From positions 1 through 45,382 of the forward strand of contig NZ_JAFFSX010000044.1 of NCBI RefSeq assembly GCF_017948485.1: a stretch of DNA of 45,382 nucleotides, given 5' to 3'. This document shows positions 1 to 8,398 of this stretch, in pieces (position 1 is the stretch's first letter; the number at the start of each line of letters is the position of its first letter). Source of the DNA: Streptomyces sp. GESEQ-35. Lineage in GTDB: Bacteria > Actinomycetota > Actinomycetes > Streptomycetales > Streptomycetaceae. The translations under genes were made by a program, and so were the position numbers. The notes under the pieces were generated by a model that saw only the letters and a program-made list of their open reading frames with translations, was not told where the DNA came from and did not search any database.

Positions 1-135
1 GGCGGCCCGCGCCCCGCCGGCGGCCGGGCGGCGGAGCGCCCCGCGCCGCCCCCCCCCCCGCCCCCCCCCCGCCCCCGGCGGCGGCGGCCCGGCCCCCCCC
101 CCCGCCCCCCCCGCCCGCCCCGTGCGTGTTCACGC
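1..135. other. Low-complexity C/G homopolymer stretch at window edge
   Basis: The first ~135 bases are almost only C and G and contain several runs of nine or more C. No reading frame with normal Streptomyces codon use crosses it. Ordinary sequence starts at about 136. A contig-end sequencing or assembly artefact is the likeliest explanation, but real low-complexity DNA cannot be excluded. Confidence 0.6.
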
Positions 136-265
136 CGGATGCCGTGACCCTTCTCTCTCTGGTGTAAATCACATCAAACAGGTTTCTAGTGGACCTTCCG
201 TGTGTGGCTGTCCCCTGTCCGGCGTGTAAGTTCCGGGGCCGAGAGCCATGGAAGGGACCAAACCG

Positions 266-847
266 GTGAACAAGAAGCTCGCGGCCGCACTGTCCGGCGG
301 TGCGGTACTGGTACTGGCGCTGTCGGCATGCACCAGCGACGAGAGCAACGAGGAGCTCGACGCCTGGGCCAAGAAGATCTGCGACACGGCCCTGGCCCCG
401 AACGCGAAGATCGCCGCCGCCGACGCCGCGATCAACAAGGTGGCCACGGACAGCGAGCCCGAGGAGCTCCAGAAGGTCGACTCCCAGGCATTCGGGGACC
501 TTGCCGAGGGCTTCGAGACGCGGGCGGCCTCCCTCAAGGACGCCGGCGCGCCCGCGGGCATCGACGACGGTGCGAAGAAGCAGCAGGACGCCATCAGCAA
601 GCTCACCGCCGTGTCCACGGCCTACACCGATCTGAAGAAGCAGGTCGACGGGCTGAACACGAAGGACCAGGCGAAGTTCGCGTCCGGACTGAACGAGATG
701 TCGGACGGGATGAAGGACGTGGCGACCCTGCGCAAGAACGCGGTCGCCGCGCTCAAGCAGCTGGAAGAGGGCGACGCCAAGAAGTCTCTGGTCAAGCAGG
801 CCAGCTGCAAGAAGGCGGCCGCGTCGGTCTCGGCCACCGACAGCTGA
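266..847 (+). CDS. Small secreted lipoprotein, function unknown
   Basis: The protein has a short basic start (VNKKL), a hydrophobic stretch and the lipobox LSAC, so it should be processed by signal peptidase II and lipid-anchored outside the membrane. The mature part (~170 residues) is Ala/Lys/Asp-rich, probably mostly helical, with two further Cys (early in the mature protein and near the C-terminus) that could form a disulfide. I chose GTG 266 because GAAGGGA lies about 9 bases upstream; the in-frame ATG at 248 would add six residues (MEGTKP) unusual before a signal peptide. The next gene starts 57 bases downstream on the same strand. I recognise no enzyme motif; it resembles actinobacterial small secreted proteins known only as hypothetical. 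The ~110 bp of normal sequence upstream should hold its promoter, but I see no clear -10/-35 pair. Confidence 0.8.
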   Translation: MNKKLAAALSGGAVLVLALSACTSDESNEELDAWAKKICDTALAPNAKIAAADAAINKVATDSEPEELQKVDSQAFGDLAEGFETRAASLKDAGAPAGIDDGAKKQQDAISKLTAVSTAYTDLKKQVDGLNTKDQAKFASGLNEMSDGMKDVATLRKNAVAALKQLEEGDAKKSLVKQASCKKAAASVSATDS

Positions 848-904
848 GGCCCCCTCCGCGGCAGGACGCGGTACCCGTGGCCGCACGCGGGTCACAATGA
901 GGGC

Positions 905-2422
905 GTGAGTAACTCCAGCCTGTCCCCGCTGCCCTCCGCCGACCACCCCGAGATCACCGCCCGCCTCCGGGACGCCCTGCTCGCGGCCTCTTTCACCGCC
1001 GACGGGCTGCTCGAGCTCCTCGGCGCGCCCGCGTACGCGGCGCTCGCCCGGAGCGAAACCGTGCCCGCGCTCCGGGCGACACGCGGCGACACGCCGTTGG
1101 AGATGCTCGTACGGCTGTTCCTGTTGCAGCAGCCGGTGCCGCACGCGCGCGTGGAGGACGTTCTGCCGCTGGCGGAGTGCCTCGACAGCGGGTGGCTGGT
1201 GCCCGTCGGCGGGAGCGAGATCGCCGCCACCGTGGATGTACGGCCGTACGGCGGGCCCGGTGGTGAGGACTGGTTCATCGTGTCCGACCTGGGGTGCGCG
1301 GTCGGCGGCGCCGGCGGCATCGGCAGCCGGAACGAAGGCGTCGTCCTCGGAGTCGGCGGCGCGTCCATGACGCTGGCGGGCATCACCGTCCGTACGCCTG
1401 TCTCCGCCGCCCTCGACCTCGGCACCGGCTCCGGGATCCAGGCGCTGCACGCCGCGCAGCACGCCACGCGCGTGACGGCGACCGACGTCAACCCGCGCGC
1501 GTTGCACATCACCGCACTCACGCTGGCCCTGTCGGGAGCCCCGGGGGCCGACCTCCGGGAGGGCTCGCTGTTCGAGCCGGTCCGGGACGACGAGACGTAC
1601 GACCTGATCGTGTCGAACCCGCCCTTCGTGATCTCGCCCGGCGCACGGCTGACGTACCGCGACGGAGGAATGGGCGGGGACGATCTGTGCCGCTCGCTCG
1701 TTCAGGAGGCGGGGGAACGGCTGCGGGACGGCGGGTTCGCGCACTTCCTCGCCAACTGGCAGCACGTGGAGGGGGAGGACTGGCAGGACCGGCTCAGGTC
1801 GTGGGTGCCGCGCGGGTGCGATGCCTGGATCGTGCAGCGCGAGGTGCAGGACGTCACGCAGTACGCCGAGCTGTGGCTCAGGGACGCCGGCGATCACCGG
1901 GGTGACCCGGCCGAGTACCAGGCGCTGTACGACGCATGGCTGGACGAGTTCGAGGCGCGCAAGGTGAAGGCGGTCGGCTTCGGCTGGATCACGCTGCGCA
2001 GGACCGGGACGGCCGTGCCCTCGGTGACGGTCGAGGAGTGGCCGCATCCGGTCGAACAGCCGCTCGGCGAGACGGTCCGGGCGCACTTCGGCCGCCTCGA
2101 CTTTCTGCGCGCGCACGACGACGCGGACCTGCTCGAAGGGCACTTCAGGCTCGCTGCCGAGATCGTCCAGGAGCAGGTCGGGCTGCCCGGCGCCGAGGAC
2201 CCGGAGCATGTGGTGCTGCGCCAGCACCGCGGTATGCGCCGGGCCACCAAGGTGGACACCGTCGGCGCGGGCTTTGCCGGCGTCTGCGACGGCACGCTGA
2301 GCGCCGGCCGGATTCTGGATGCCATCGCCCAACTGATGGGCGAGGACCCGGTGTTGCTGCGCGACCGCACGCCCGCGCAGATCCGGCTCCTGGTGGAGCA
2401 GGGGTTCCTCCATCCGGCGTAG
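905..2422 (+). CDS. Class I SAM-dependent methyltransferase (NPPF type)
   Basis: A ~505-residue protein with a Rossmann-type methyltransferase domain in the middle. Motif I (DLGTGSGIQ) lies at about 171-179, an acidic motif follows (TATDVNPRAL), and the catalytic motif NPPF is at 238-241. NPPF is typical of enzymes that methylate planar nitrogens, such as PrmC (glutamine of release factors) and RsmC/RlmG (guanine N2). The ~150-residue N-terminal region and ~180-residue C-terminal region are conserved in actinobacterial homologues usually annotated only as methyltransferase. The protein is much longer than PrmC (~280 aa), so the substrate is probably different. Start is GTG. A Ser/Thr kinase gene follows after ~180 bp on the same strand. 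The domain call is firm; the substrate (RNA or protein) is unknown. Confidence 0.88.
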   Translation: MSNSSLSPLPSADHPEITARLRDALLAASFTADGLLELLGAPAYAALARSETVPALRATRGDTPLEMLVRLFLLQQPVPHARVEDVLPLAECLDSGWLVPVGGSEIAATVDVRPYGGPGGEDWFIVSDLGCAVGGAGGIGSRNEGVVLGVGGASMTLAGITVRTPVSAALDLGTGSGIQALHAAQHATRVTATDVNPRALHITALTLALSGAPGADLREGSLFEPVRDDETYDLIVSNPPFVISPGARLTYRDGGMGGDDLCRSLVQEAGERLRDGGFAHFLANWQHVEGEDWQDRLRSWVPRGCDAWIVQREVQDVTQYAELWLRDAGDHRGDPAEYQALYDAWLDEFEARKVKAVGFGWITLRRTGTAVPSVTVEEWPHPVEQPLGETVRAHFGRLDFLRAHDDADLLEGHFRLAAEIVQEQVGLPGAEDPEHVVLRQHRGMRRATKVDTVGAGFAGVCDGTLSAGRILDAIAQLMGEDPVLLRDRTPAQIRLLVEQGFLHPA

Positions 2423-2569
2423 TGACCCCGGCGGGCGGCTGCGCCCGTGATGCCTGAGGCGCGAGTGCGTCCCTGATACACATGCGTCTGCTCTGGTGGG
2501 ATTGATCCGGAAAAGGTCTCCTGTCAGTGGTGCGTGCGAAGCTACCTTCGAGAGACAGAGTCCACGCGT

Positions 2570-2602
2570 TCTCGGGGGAGGCGCGCTGTCTCGGGGGAGG
2601 CG
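2570..2602 (+). repeat. Two direct copies of TCTCGGGGGAGGCG, 19 bp apart, at a start site
   Basis: TCTCGGGGGAGGCG occurs at 2570-2583 and again at 2589-2602. Each copy carries a purine-rich Shine-Dalgarno-like core (GGGGGAGG). The second sits at normal distance before the ATG at 2605, which supports that start for the kinase gene. The duplication gives two possible ribosome-binding sites in a row. Confidence 0.6.
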
Positions 2603-2604
2603 TG

Positions 2605-4800
2605 ATGTCGGGGGAGACGCCGGATCAGGGCGAAGGCAGGGTCATCAACGGCCGGTATCGGCTGCTGAGCACGCTCGGCGCGGGCGGCATGGGCCGCGTA
2701 TGGCTTGCGTACGACGGGGAGTTGGCCTGCGAAGTCGCGATGAAGGAGATCGCGCTTCCGGACGTGCCCATGGACGCGAGCGAGCCCGCGATGCAAGGGA
2801 GGATCGCCCGCGCCCGCAGCGAGGCCCGGCACGCGGCACGGCTGCGCGGCCATCCGCATGTCGCGACGGTGCACGACGTGGTGGTGAACGAGGGGCTGCC
2901 CTGGATCGTCATGGAGTACGTGCCGGACGCGGTCGACCTCCAGGCGGTCGTACGGAGTTCGGGGCCGCTGTCGCCCGCCCAGGTGGCCCGCGTCGGGCTC
3001 GCCGTCCTCGACGCACTCGCCGCCGGGCACCGCATCGGAATCCTCCACCGGGATGTGAAACCGGCCAACATCCTGCTGGCGCCGGACGCTTCGGGCGACC
3101 CGCACGCACGCGTGCTGCTCACGGACTACGGCATCGCCCTCCAGCCCGAGTCCCGCGAACCCCGGCTCACCGCCACCGCCGGCATCCTCGGCACGCCGGG
3201 CTATCTGGCCCCGGAGCGGGCCCGCGGCGAGCCGCCCACACCGGCCGCCGACCTGTTCTCGCTCGGCGCCACGCTGTACGCCGCGGTCGAGGGACGCGGC
3301 CCCTTCGACCGCCACGGCGACTACGCGACCCTTACGGCGCTGCTCGGCGAGGAACCCACGCCACCGGTCCGCGCGGGTGAACTGGCGCCGGTGTTGCAGG
3401 GATTGCTGGTGAAGGATCCGGTGCGCAGGTCGACGCCGGAGACGGTGGCGCGGGGGTTGGAGCGGGTGCTGCAAGGTGCGGCGGGCTCGGGGTTTCCCGG
3501 GGCGCCCGGATGGGGCGCGGCGCCCGTGGCAGGGGGTTTCGGGCCGCCGCCGGAGGGTTTCGTGGCAGCTCCGCCCGGCACGCCCCGGATGCCACCGGGC
3601 ATGCCTCCGACGCCCAACACTCCACAGACGCCGCACACTCCTGCCGGCGGTCCGGGCAGCGCCGGCCCCGGTGCCGGTGGCCCGGCGACACCCGGTGGGA
3701 CATACGGCGGTGCGCCCGGGGCGACGCCGTACGACGTCTGGCGGCAGCCCGGCCCCCAGGGGCACGTCGACCCCGGCAACCCGTATGCGCAGGTGCCGGG
3801 CTCGCCGTACGCGGGGAGCGGCGCGCCTTCGCCGTACGGTGGCACTCCACAGCCGTATGCCGGTGGTTTCCCCGGCGGCCCGGGCACACCGCCCCCCGCT
3901 TCCAGGAAACGTCTCGCGCTGATCGCCCTCGTCGTGGGCGCCGTCCTCGTCGTCGCCGGCGGTGCCTGGGCGGCCGTCTCGCTGACCGGTGACGACGGTG
4001 GCGGCCGGCGCGCGGCGACGAAGAGCTCGCCGTCGTCGAGCGCGTCGTCCCAGGGGTCGCAACCGCCGACCGGGCCCGTGTATCCGTACGGCGAAGTGAT
4101 CGGCCTCACCGATGCCCTGGAAACCGGGGACTGTGTGCAGGCGGTCTGGACGGGGGCGCCGTTCAAGTCGGAGCCGAACCTCGGGGTCGTGGACTGCGCC
4201 GATGACTGGCCGGACGGGCAGGTCGTCGCGGTCGACACGGCCGCCGGTTACGACGACGCCCGCACCCAGGGAGCGAAACGCTGCGAGAACCAGACCCGGT
4301 CGGTCACGGAGGCGCTGCCGGACGCGGCCGGCTACGCCGTCGTACCGACGAGGGAGGGCTTCACGACGGCCAACAGCGGTACGGCATGTCTCGTACTCGG
4401 CCGCCATGCCGCGATAGGCGGTGAAGTGGGCAGCTTCCGCGACGCGGGCACGGATTTGTGGGTCGGACAGATGAGCGTCGGCGACTGCTGGGTCTACGGG
4501 GAACTGGAGGACGGCTACAAAGCGCCGCTCACCGAATGCTCCAAACCGCACACCGACCAGGTCATAGGCACTGTTCAGGCACCGAGCGGAATGAGTCAGA
4601 AGAAGGGCGGTGACAACTCGACCAAGCTCTGCCGCAACAAATTCGCGTCGACCTGGGCGCCCGGGTCGGAGCGGACCGTGTACGGCTGGGTGGCCGACGA
4701 GGACGACTGGGAACTCGGCTTCACCAAGGTCGTGTGCACGGTGAGCCGTGCCGACGACAAGAAGACGACCGGAAAGATACCCGCGCCCGGGTCGGTCTGA
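2605..4800 (+). CDS. Transmembrane Ser/Thr protein kinase (Hanks type)
   Basis: A receptor-like bacterial Ser/Thr kinase of 731 residues. The kinase domain (about 17-280) has the glycine loop GAGGMG (25-30), the ATP-anchoring lysine K47 (VAMKEI), the catalytic loop HRDVKPAN with D150, a DYG motif with D174 in place of DFG, and a GYLAPERA segment like APE. A Pro/Gly-rich juxtamembrane linker follows to about 430, then one membrane helix (about 436-460), then a ~270-residue extracytoplasmic domain with several Cys and no PASTA repeats. All catalytic residues are present, so it should be active. An upstream in-frame GTG at 2527 exists, but the SD before 2605 is better (GTG 2602 is also possible). 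The sensor domain is of a type seen in Streptomyces kinases, with ligand unknown. Tmk, encoded nearby, has a tail rich in possible phospho-Thr sites (see findings). Confidence 0.92.
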   Translation: MSGETPDQGEGRVINGRYRLLSTLGAGGMGRVWLAYDGELACEVAMKEIALPDVPMDASEPAMQGRIARARSEARHAARLRGHPHVATVHDVVVNEGLPWIVMEYVPDAVDLQAVVRSSGPLSPAQVARVGLAVLDALAAGHRIGILHRDVKPANILLAPDASGDPHARVLLTDYGIALQPESREPRLTATAGILGTPGYLAPERARGEPPTPAADLFSLGATLYAAVEGRGPFDRHGDYATLTALLGEEPTPPVRAGELAPVLQGLLVKDPVRRSTPETVARGLERVLQGAAGSGFPGAPGWGAAPVAGGFGPPPEGFVAAPPGTPRMPPGMPPTPNTPQTPHTPAGGPGSAGPGAGGPATPGGTYGGAPGATPYDVWRQPGPQGHVDPGNPYAQVPGSPYAGSGAPSPYGGTPQPYAGGFPGGPGTPPPASRKRLALIALVVGAVLVVAGGAWAAVSLTGDDGGGRRAATKSSPSSSASSQGSQPPTGPVYPYGEVIGLTDALETGDCVQAVWTGAPFKSEPNLGVVDCADDWPDGQVVAVDTAAGYDDARTQGAKRCENQTRSVTEALPDAAGYAVVPTREGFTTANSGTACLVLGRHAAIGGEVGSFRDAGTDLWVGQMSVGDCWVYGELEDGYKAPLTECSKPHTDQVIGTVQAPSGMSQKKGGDNSTKLCRNKFASTWAPGSERTVYGWVADEDDWELGFTKVVCTVSRADDKKTTGKIPAPGSV

Positions 4801-4805
4801 GACCG

Positions 4806-4850
4806 GTCCGAGCCCGGTCGGGATCGGGCCCGAGAGCGGTCCGGGCCCGG
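4806..4850 (+). terminator. GC-rich hairpin after the kinase gene
   Basis: Just downstream of the kinase stop there are interleaved GC inverted repeats (GAGCCCG...CGGGC and related arms) without a T-tract. Streptomyces often terminates at such hairpins, but this one is imperfect. Confidence 0.3.
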
Positions 4851-4973
4851 CGGCGGGGATCCACAGCCGCGTCGGTCCCTCGTTCACCTGAGGTTCGCCG
4901 GGCCGCCGTCCGTACGTGCCAGCCTCCCGGCACCGGGGTAGGTACGGACGGGAGAAAAGGGGCGCAAAGAACC

Positions 4974-5171
4974 ATGGAGAGCGGACCGGCGATCTTCGCG
5001 GGTGTGGTGTTCGCCCTGTTCGGAGGCGGACTGCTGGTGTGGACGGCGGTGCGTGTGCGGCACCGCGAACCCGTGGCCCACGGTGTGAGCCCTGTCGCAT
5101 CGGCGACCCTCGCGACCGTCGCCGCGGTGATCGCGCTGATCCTCGGAACGTGGTGCTTCACCCGCGTCTGA
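4974..5171 (+). CDS. Small two-helix membrane protein
   Basis: A 65-residue protein with two predicted membrane helices. The first spans about 5-27 (PAIFAGVVFALFGGGLLVW) and the second about 42-60, joined by a short basic loop (RVRHREP) that should lie in the cytoplasm. It ends CFTRV. ATG 4974 is preceded by a purine-rich stretch with GAAAAGGGG. It lies between the kinase and topA, ~170 bp from the kinase stop. I recognise no family. Codon use fits a real gene (G/C at most third positions) and it is compact with no overlapping better candidate. No partner or function can be inferred from the sequence. Confidence 0.65.
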   Translation: MESGPAIFAGVVFALFGGGLLVWTAVRVRHREPVAHGVSPVASATLATVAAVIALILGTWCFTRV

Positions 5172-5210
5172 GGACCGTGCCAGGACAGGGACTTCAATAA
5201 TTAGGAGGTC

Positions 5211-5357
5211 ATGCTCCGCATAGGCTCGAAAAGGCCGGTGGGCACTCCGGGCGGCAGGAATGGCGGGAGTCGGGTTACCGTTCGAGTGGCCGTTGCGGGC
5301 TTTTCCCGTTTGACACGGGGGCGGGATGTACCGTCACACTCCGCAGCGTCAGCATGA
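5211..5357 (+). CDS. Short ORF with strong Shine-Dalgarno upstream of topA
   Basis: A 48-codon frame begins MLRIGSKRPV and ends HSAASA. AGGAGG (5203-5208) lies at ideal spacing before the ATG, in an unusually AT-rich context (TTCAATAATTAGGAGG). The peptide is basic and Gly/Arg/Val-rich, with no signal peptide and no motif I know. Its stop lies 62 bp before the topA TTG start, and the TTGACA-type promoter element proposed for topA lies inside it, so it could be a leader or regulatory ORF or an independent small gene. The SD is better than that of most genes here, which is the main support. Codon bias is only moderate. Confidence 0.4.
   Translation: MLRIGSKRPVGTPGGRNGGSRVTVRVAVAGFSRLTRGRDVPSHSAASA
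5310..5340 (+). promoter_or_regulatory. Candidate topA promoter (TTGACA with long spacer)
   Basis: A perfect TTGACA is at 5310-5315. The nearest -10-like hexamer is CACACT at 5335-5340, giving a non-optimal 19-bp spacer. Non-optimal spacers are common in promoters that respond to supercoiling, and topA transcription in Streptomyces coelicolor is known to be supercoiling-sensitive. Assignment here is inference. Confidence 0.4.
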
Positions 5358-5419
5358 CCCGACCCCGGGAACCAAGGCCTGGGGATTGACCCCAGCGCCG
5401 ACCGGAGAGAAGAGCGAAG

Positions 5420-8257
5420 TTGTCCCCGACCAGCGAGACCGCAAAGGGCGGCCGCCGACTCGTCATCGTCGAGTCGCCTGCCAAGGCGAAGACGATCAAG
5501 GGCTATCTCGGCCCCGGATACGTCGTCGAGGCGAGCGTCGGGCACATCCGCGACCTCCCCAACGGCGCCGCCGAAGTGCCCGAGAAGTACACCGGCGAGG
5601 TGCGCCGCCTCGGCGTGGACGTCGAGCACGACTTCGAGCCGATCTATGTGGTCAACGCCGACAAGAGGGCACAGGTCAAAAAGCTCAAGGACCTGCTGAA
5701 GGACTCCGACGAGCTCTACCTCGCCACCGATGAGGACCGCGAGGGCGAGGCCATCGCGTGGCACCTCCTGGAGGTGCTCAAGCCCAAGGTCCCGGTCAAG
5801 CGCATGGTGTTCCACGAGATCACCAAGGACGCGATCCGCGCCGCCGTCGCCAACCCGCGCGACCTCAACCAGCGCATGGTCGACGCCCAGGAGACCCGCC
5901 GCATCCTCGACCGCCTCTACGGCTACGAGGTCTCGCCGGTCCTGTGGAAGAAGGTCATGCCGCGGCTGTCGGCCGGCCGCGTCCAGTCGGTCGCCACTCG
6001 ACTCGTGGTGGAGCGGGAACGCGAGCGCATCGCGTTTCGTTCCGCTGAGTACTGGGACCTGACGGGCACCTTCGCGACCGGCCGTGCGGGGGACTCCTCG
6101 GACCCGTCGTCGCTGGTCGCCCGCCTCCAGACCGTCGACGGCAGGCGGGTCGCGCAGGGCCGCGACTTCGACTCCCTGGGACAACTCAAGAGCGCGAACA
6201 CCCTCCACCTCGACGAGGCCAACGCCCGCGCCCTGGCCGCCGCCCTGGAGGACACGCGGTTCGCCGTCCGGTCGGTCGAGTCCAAGCCGTACCGCCGCTC
6301 GCCGTACGCCCCGTTCCGAACGACGACGTTGCAGCAGGAGGCCAGCCGCAAGCTCGGCTTCGGCGCGAAGGCCACGATGCAGGTCGCGCAGAAGCTGTAC
6401 GAGAACGGCTTCATCACGTACATGCGTACGGACTCCACGACGCTGAGCGACACCGCGATCGCGGCCGCCCGCGCCCAGGTCACGCAGCTGTACGGCGCCG
6501 ACTACCTGCCGTCGTCCCCGCGGACGTACGCCGGGAAGGTCAAGAACGCGCAGGAGGCCCACGAGGCGATCCGCCCCTCGGGCGACCGGTTCCGCACACC
6601 TGCCGAGACCGGTCTGACCGGCGACCAGTTCAGGCTCTACGAGCTGATCTGGAAGCGGACCGTCGCCTCGCAGATGAAGGACGCGACCGGGAACAGCGTG
6701 ACCGTGAAGATCGGTGGCGCCGCCGCCGACGGCCGGGACGTCGAGTTCAGCGCCTCCGGCAAGACGATCACCTTCCACGGCTTCCTGAAGGCCTACGTCG
6801 AAGGCGCCGACGACCCGAACGCCGAACTGGACGACCGCGAGCGCCGCCTGCCGCAGGTGAACGAGGGCGACCCGCTCAGCGCCGAGGAGATCACGGTCGA
6901 CGGGCACGCCACCAAGCCCCCGGCCCGCTACACCGAGGCCAGCCTGGTCAAGGAGCTCGAAGAGCGCGAGATCGGCCGCCCGTCGACGTATGCGTCGATC
7001 ATCGGCACGATCCTCGACCGCGGCTATGTGTTCAAGAAGGGCACGGCACTCGTCCCGTCCTTCCTGTCCTTCGCCGTGGTCAACCTCCTGGAGAAGCACT
7101 TCGGGCGGCTCGTCGACTACGACTTCACCGCCAGGATGGAGGACGACCTCGACCGCATCGCGCGCGGCGAGGCGCAGGCCGTGCCGTGGCTGAGGCGGTT
7201 CTACTTCGGCGAGGGCACGGGCTCGGGCGGTGCCGCGGAGGCCGGCAACGGCGACGGTGACCACCTCGGCGGTCTCAAGGAGCTGGTGACCGACCTGGGC
7301 GCGATCGACGCGCGCGAGGTGTCGTCGTTCCCCGTGGCCAACGACATCGTGCTGCGGGTCGGGCGTTACGGTCCGTACGTCGAGCGTGGCGAGAAGGACT
7401 CCGAGTTCCACCAGCGCGCGGACGTGCCCGAGGACCTCGCCCCGGACGAGCTCTCCGTCGAGCTCGCCGAGGAGTTGCTCGCCAAGCCGAGCGGCGACTT
7501 CGAGCTGGGCGCCGATCCGGAGACGGGCCACCAGATCATCGCCCGCGACGGCCGCTACGGCCCGTACGTCACCGAGGTGCTCCCGGAGGGCACCCCGAAG
7601 ACCGGCAAGAACGCTGTGAAGCCGCGTACGGCCTCGCTGTTCAAGTCGATGTCCCTCGACACGGTGACCCTTCAGGACGCCCTCAAGCTGATGTCGCTGC
7701 CGCGTGTCGTCGGCAAGGACGCCGAGGGCGTGGAGATCACCGCGCAGAACGGCCGCTACGGCCCGTATCTGAAGAAGGGCACGGACTCACGCTCGCTGCA
7801 GACCGAGGACCAGCTCTTCACGATCACCCTCGAAGAGGCGCTGGAAATCTACTCCCAGCCCAAGCAGCGTGGCCGGGCCGCCGCCAAGCCGCCGCTGAAG
7901 GAACTGGGCGAGGACCCGGTCAGCGGGAAGCCGGTCGTCGTCAAGGACGGCCGCTTCGGGCCGTACGTCACCGACGGCGAGACCAACGCGACCCTGCGGT
8001 CCGGCGACAGCGTCGAGGAGATCAGCCCGGAGCGCGGCTTCGAACTGCTCGCCGAGAAGCGGGCGAAGGCGCCCGCCAAGAAGACGGCGAAGAGGACGGC
8101 CGCGAAGAAGGCTCCGGCCAAGAAGGCCACGGCCGCCAAGAAGACCGCGGCGAAGAAGACGACGACGGCTGCCAAGAAGACGACGGCGAAGAAAACGGCC
8201 GCGAAGACGACGGCGGCCAAGAAGGCGACGGCTGCCAAGTCGGCCTCGGAGGACTGA
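5420..8257 (+). CDS. topA: DNA topoisomerase I (type IA)
   Basis: Relaxes negatively supercoiled DNA by single-strand passage through a 5'-phosphotyrosyl intermediate. The TOPRIM domain opens with LVIVESPAKAKTIKGYLG and holds the acidic triad DEDREGEA. The active-site tyrosine is Y334 in ITYMRTDS. Instead of zinc fingers, the C-terminal half carries four topoisomerase C-repeats, each with GRYGPYV or a close variant (GRYGPYV twice, GRYGPYL, GRFGPYV). A ~60-residue Lys/Ala tail follows (nt 8071-8256; AKKTAKR, AAKKTAAKK and similar). In Streptomyces this tail is known to help DNA binding and processivity. The 945-residue length is normal for the genus. Start is TTG 5420, supported by the conserved N-terminus MSPTSETAKGGRRLVIVESP. 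The gene is probably monocistronic, with a strong hairpin downstream. Confidence 0.98.
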   Translation: MSPTSETAKGGRRLVIVESPAKAKTIKGYLGPGYVVEASVGHIRDLPNGAAEVPEKYTGEVRRLGVDVEHDFEPIYVVNADKRAQVKKLKDLLKDSDELYLATDEDREGEAIAWHLLEVLKPKVPVKRMVFHEITKDAIRAAVANPRDLNQRMVDAQETRRILDRLYGYEVSPVLWKKVMPRLSAGRVQSVATRLVVERERERIAFRSAEYWDLTGTFATGRAGDSSDPSSLVARLQTVDGRRVAQGRDFDSLGQLKSANTLHLDEANARALAAALEDTRFAVRSVESKPYRRSPYAPFRTTTLQQEASRKLGFGAKATMQVAQKLYENGFITYMRTDSTTLSDTAIAAARAQVTQLYGADYLPSSPRTYAGKVKNAQEAHEAIRPSGDRFRTPAETGLTGDQFRLYELIWKRTVASQMKDATGNSVTVKIGGAAADGRDVEFSASGKTITFHGFLKAYVEGADDPNAELDDRERRLPQVNEGDPLSAEEITVDGHATKPPARYTEASLVKELEEREIGRPSTYASIIGTILDRGYVFKKGTALVPSFLSFAVVNLLEKHFGRLVDYDFTARMEDDLDRIARGEAQAVPWLRRFYFGEGTGSGGAAEAGNGDGDHLGGLKELVTDLGAIDAREVSSFPVANDIVLRVGRYGPYVERGEKDSEFHQRADVPEDLAPDELSVELAEELLAKPSGDFELGADPETGHQIIARDGRYGPYVTEVLPEGTPKTGKNAVKPRTASLFKSMSLDTVTLQDALKLMSLPRVVGKDAEGVEITAQNGRYGPYLKKGTDSRSLQTEDQLFTITLEEALEIYSQPKQRGRAAAKPPLKELGEDPVSGKPVVVKDGRFGPYVTDGETNATLRSGDSVEEISPERGFELLAEKRAKAPAKKTAKRTAAKKAPAKKATAAKKTAAKKTTTAAKKTTAKKTAAKTTAAKKATAAKSASED

Positions 8258-8311
8258 GGCTCTCCGCGAGTCGTGTGAGAGTCGGCTTCTTCACTTCTGG
8301 TTCGCAAAAGG

Positions 8312-8346
8312 CGCGCCCCGGCAACGCTTTGGTGTCGGGGCGTGCG
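8312..8346 (+). terminator. Hairpin terminator after topA
   Basis: CGCGCCCCG, G, CA pairs with TG, T, CGGGGCG, T, GCG around a short loop, giving a stem of more than ten pairs 54 bp after the topA stop. There is no T-tract, as usual in Streptomyces. Confidence 0.6.
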
Positions 8347-8386
8347 CACGTTCGGACGCGCCCGGCGGTCTGTCGGTGGCTGCCGA

Positions 8387-8392
8387 TAGGCT
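8387..8392 (+). promoter_or_regulatory. Candidate -10 box for a leaderless tmk transcript
   Basis: TAGGCT ends 6 bases before the tmk ATG, and no Shine-Dalgarno is visible. This spacing is typical of leaderless Streptomyces mRNAs that start at the AUG. No convincing -35 is visible, so confidence is limited. Confidence 0.4.
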
Positions 8393-8398
8393 GAACGC

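Noticed and set aside
150..180. CRP-like half sites (GTGTAAATCACATC) upstream of the lipoprotein gene
   Set aside because: Only one good half site and too close to the artefactual contig edge to judge spacing or conservation.
2542..5100. Very long minus-strand open frame (~850 codons) opposite the kinase gene
   Set aside because: Antisense open frames are expected in very GC-rich genes; the plus strand has clear kinase motifs and correct codon bias.
5201..7531. Long minus-strand open frame opposite topA
   Set aside because: Antisense shadow of topA; composition is of reversed codons, without domains or start signal.
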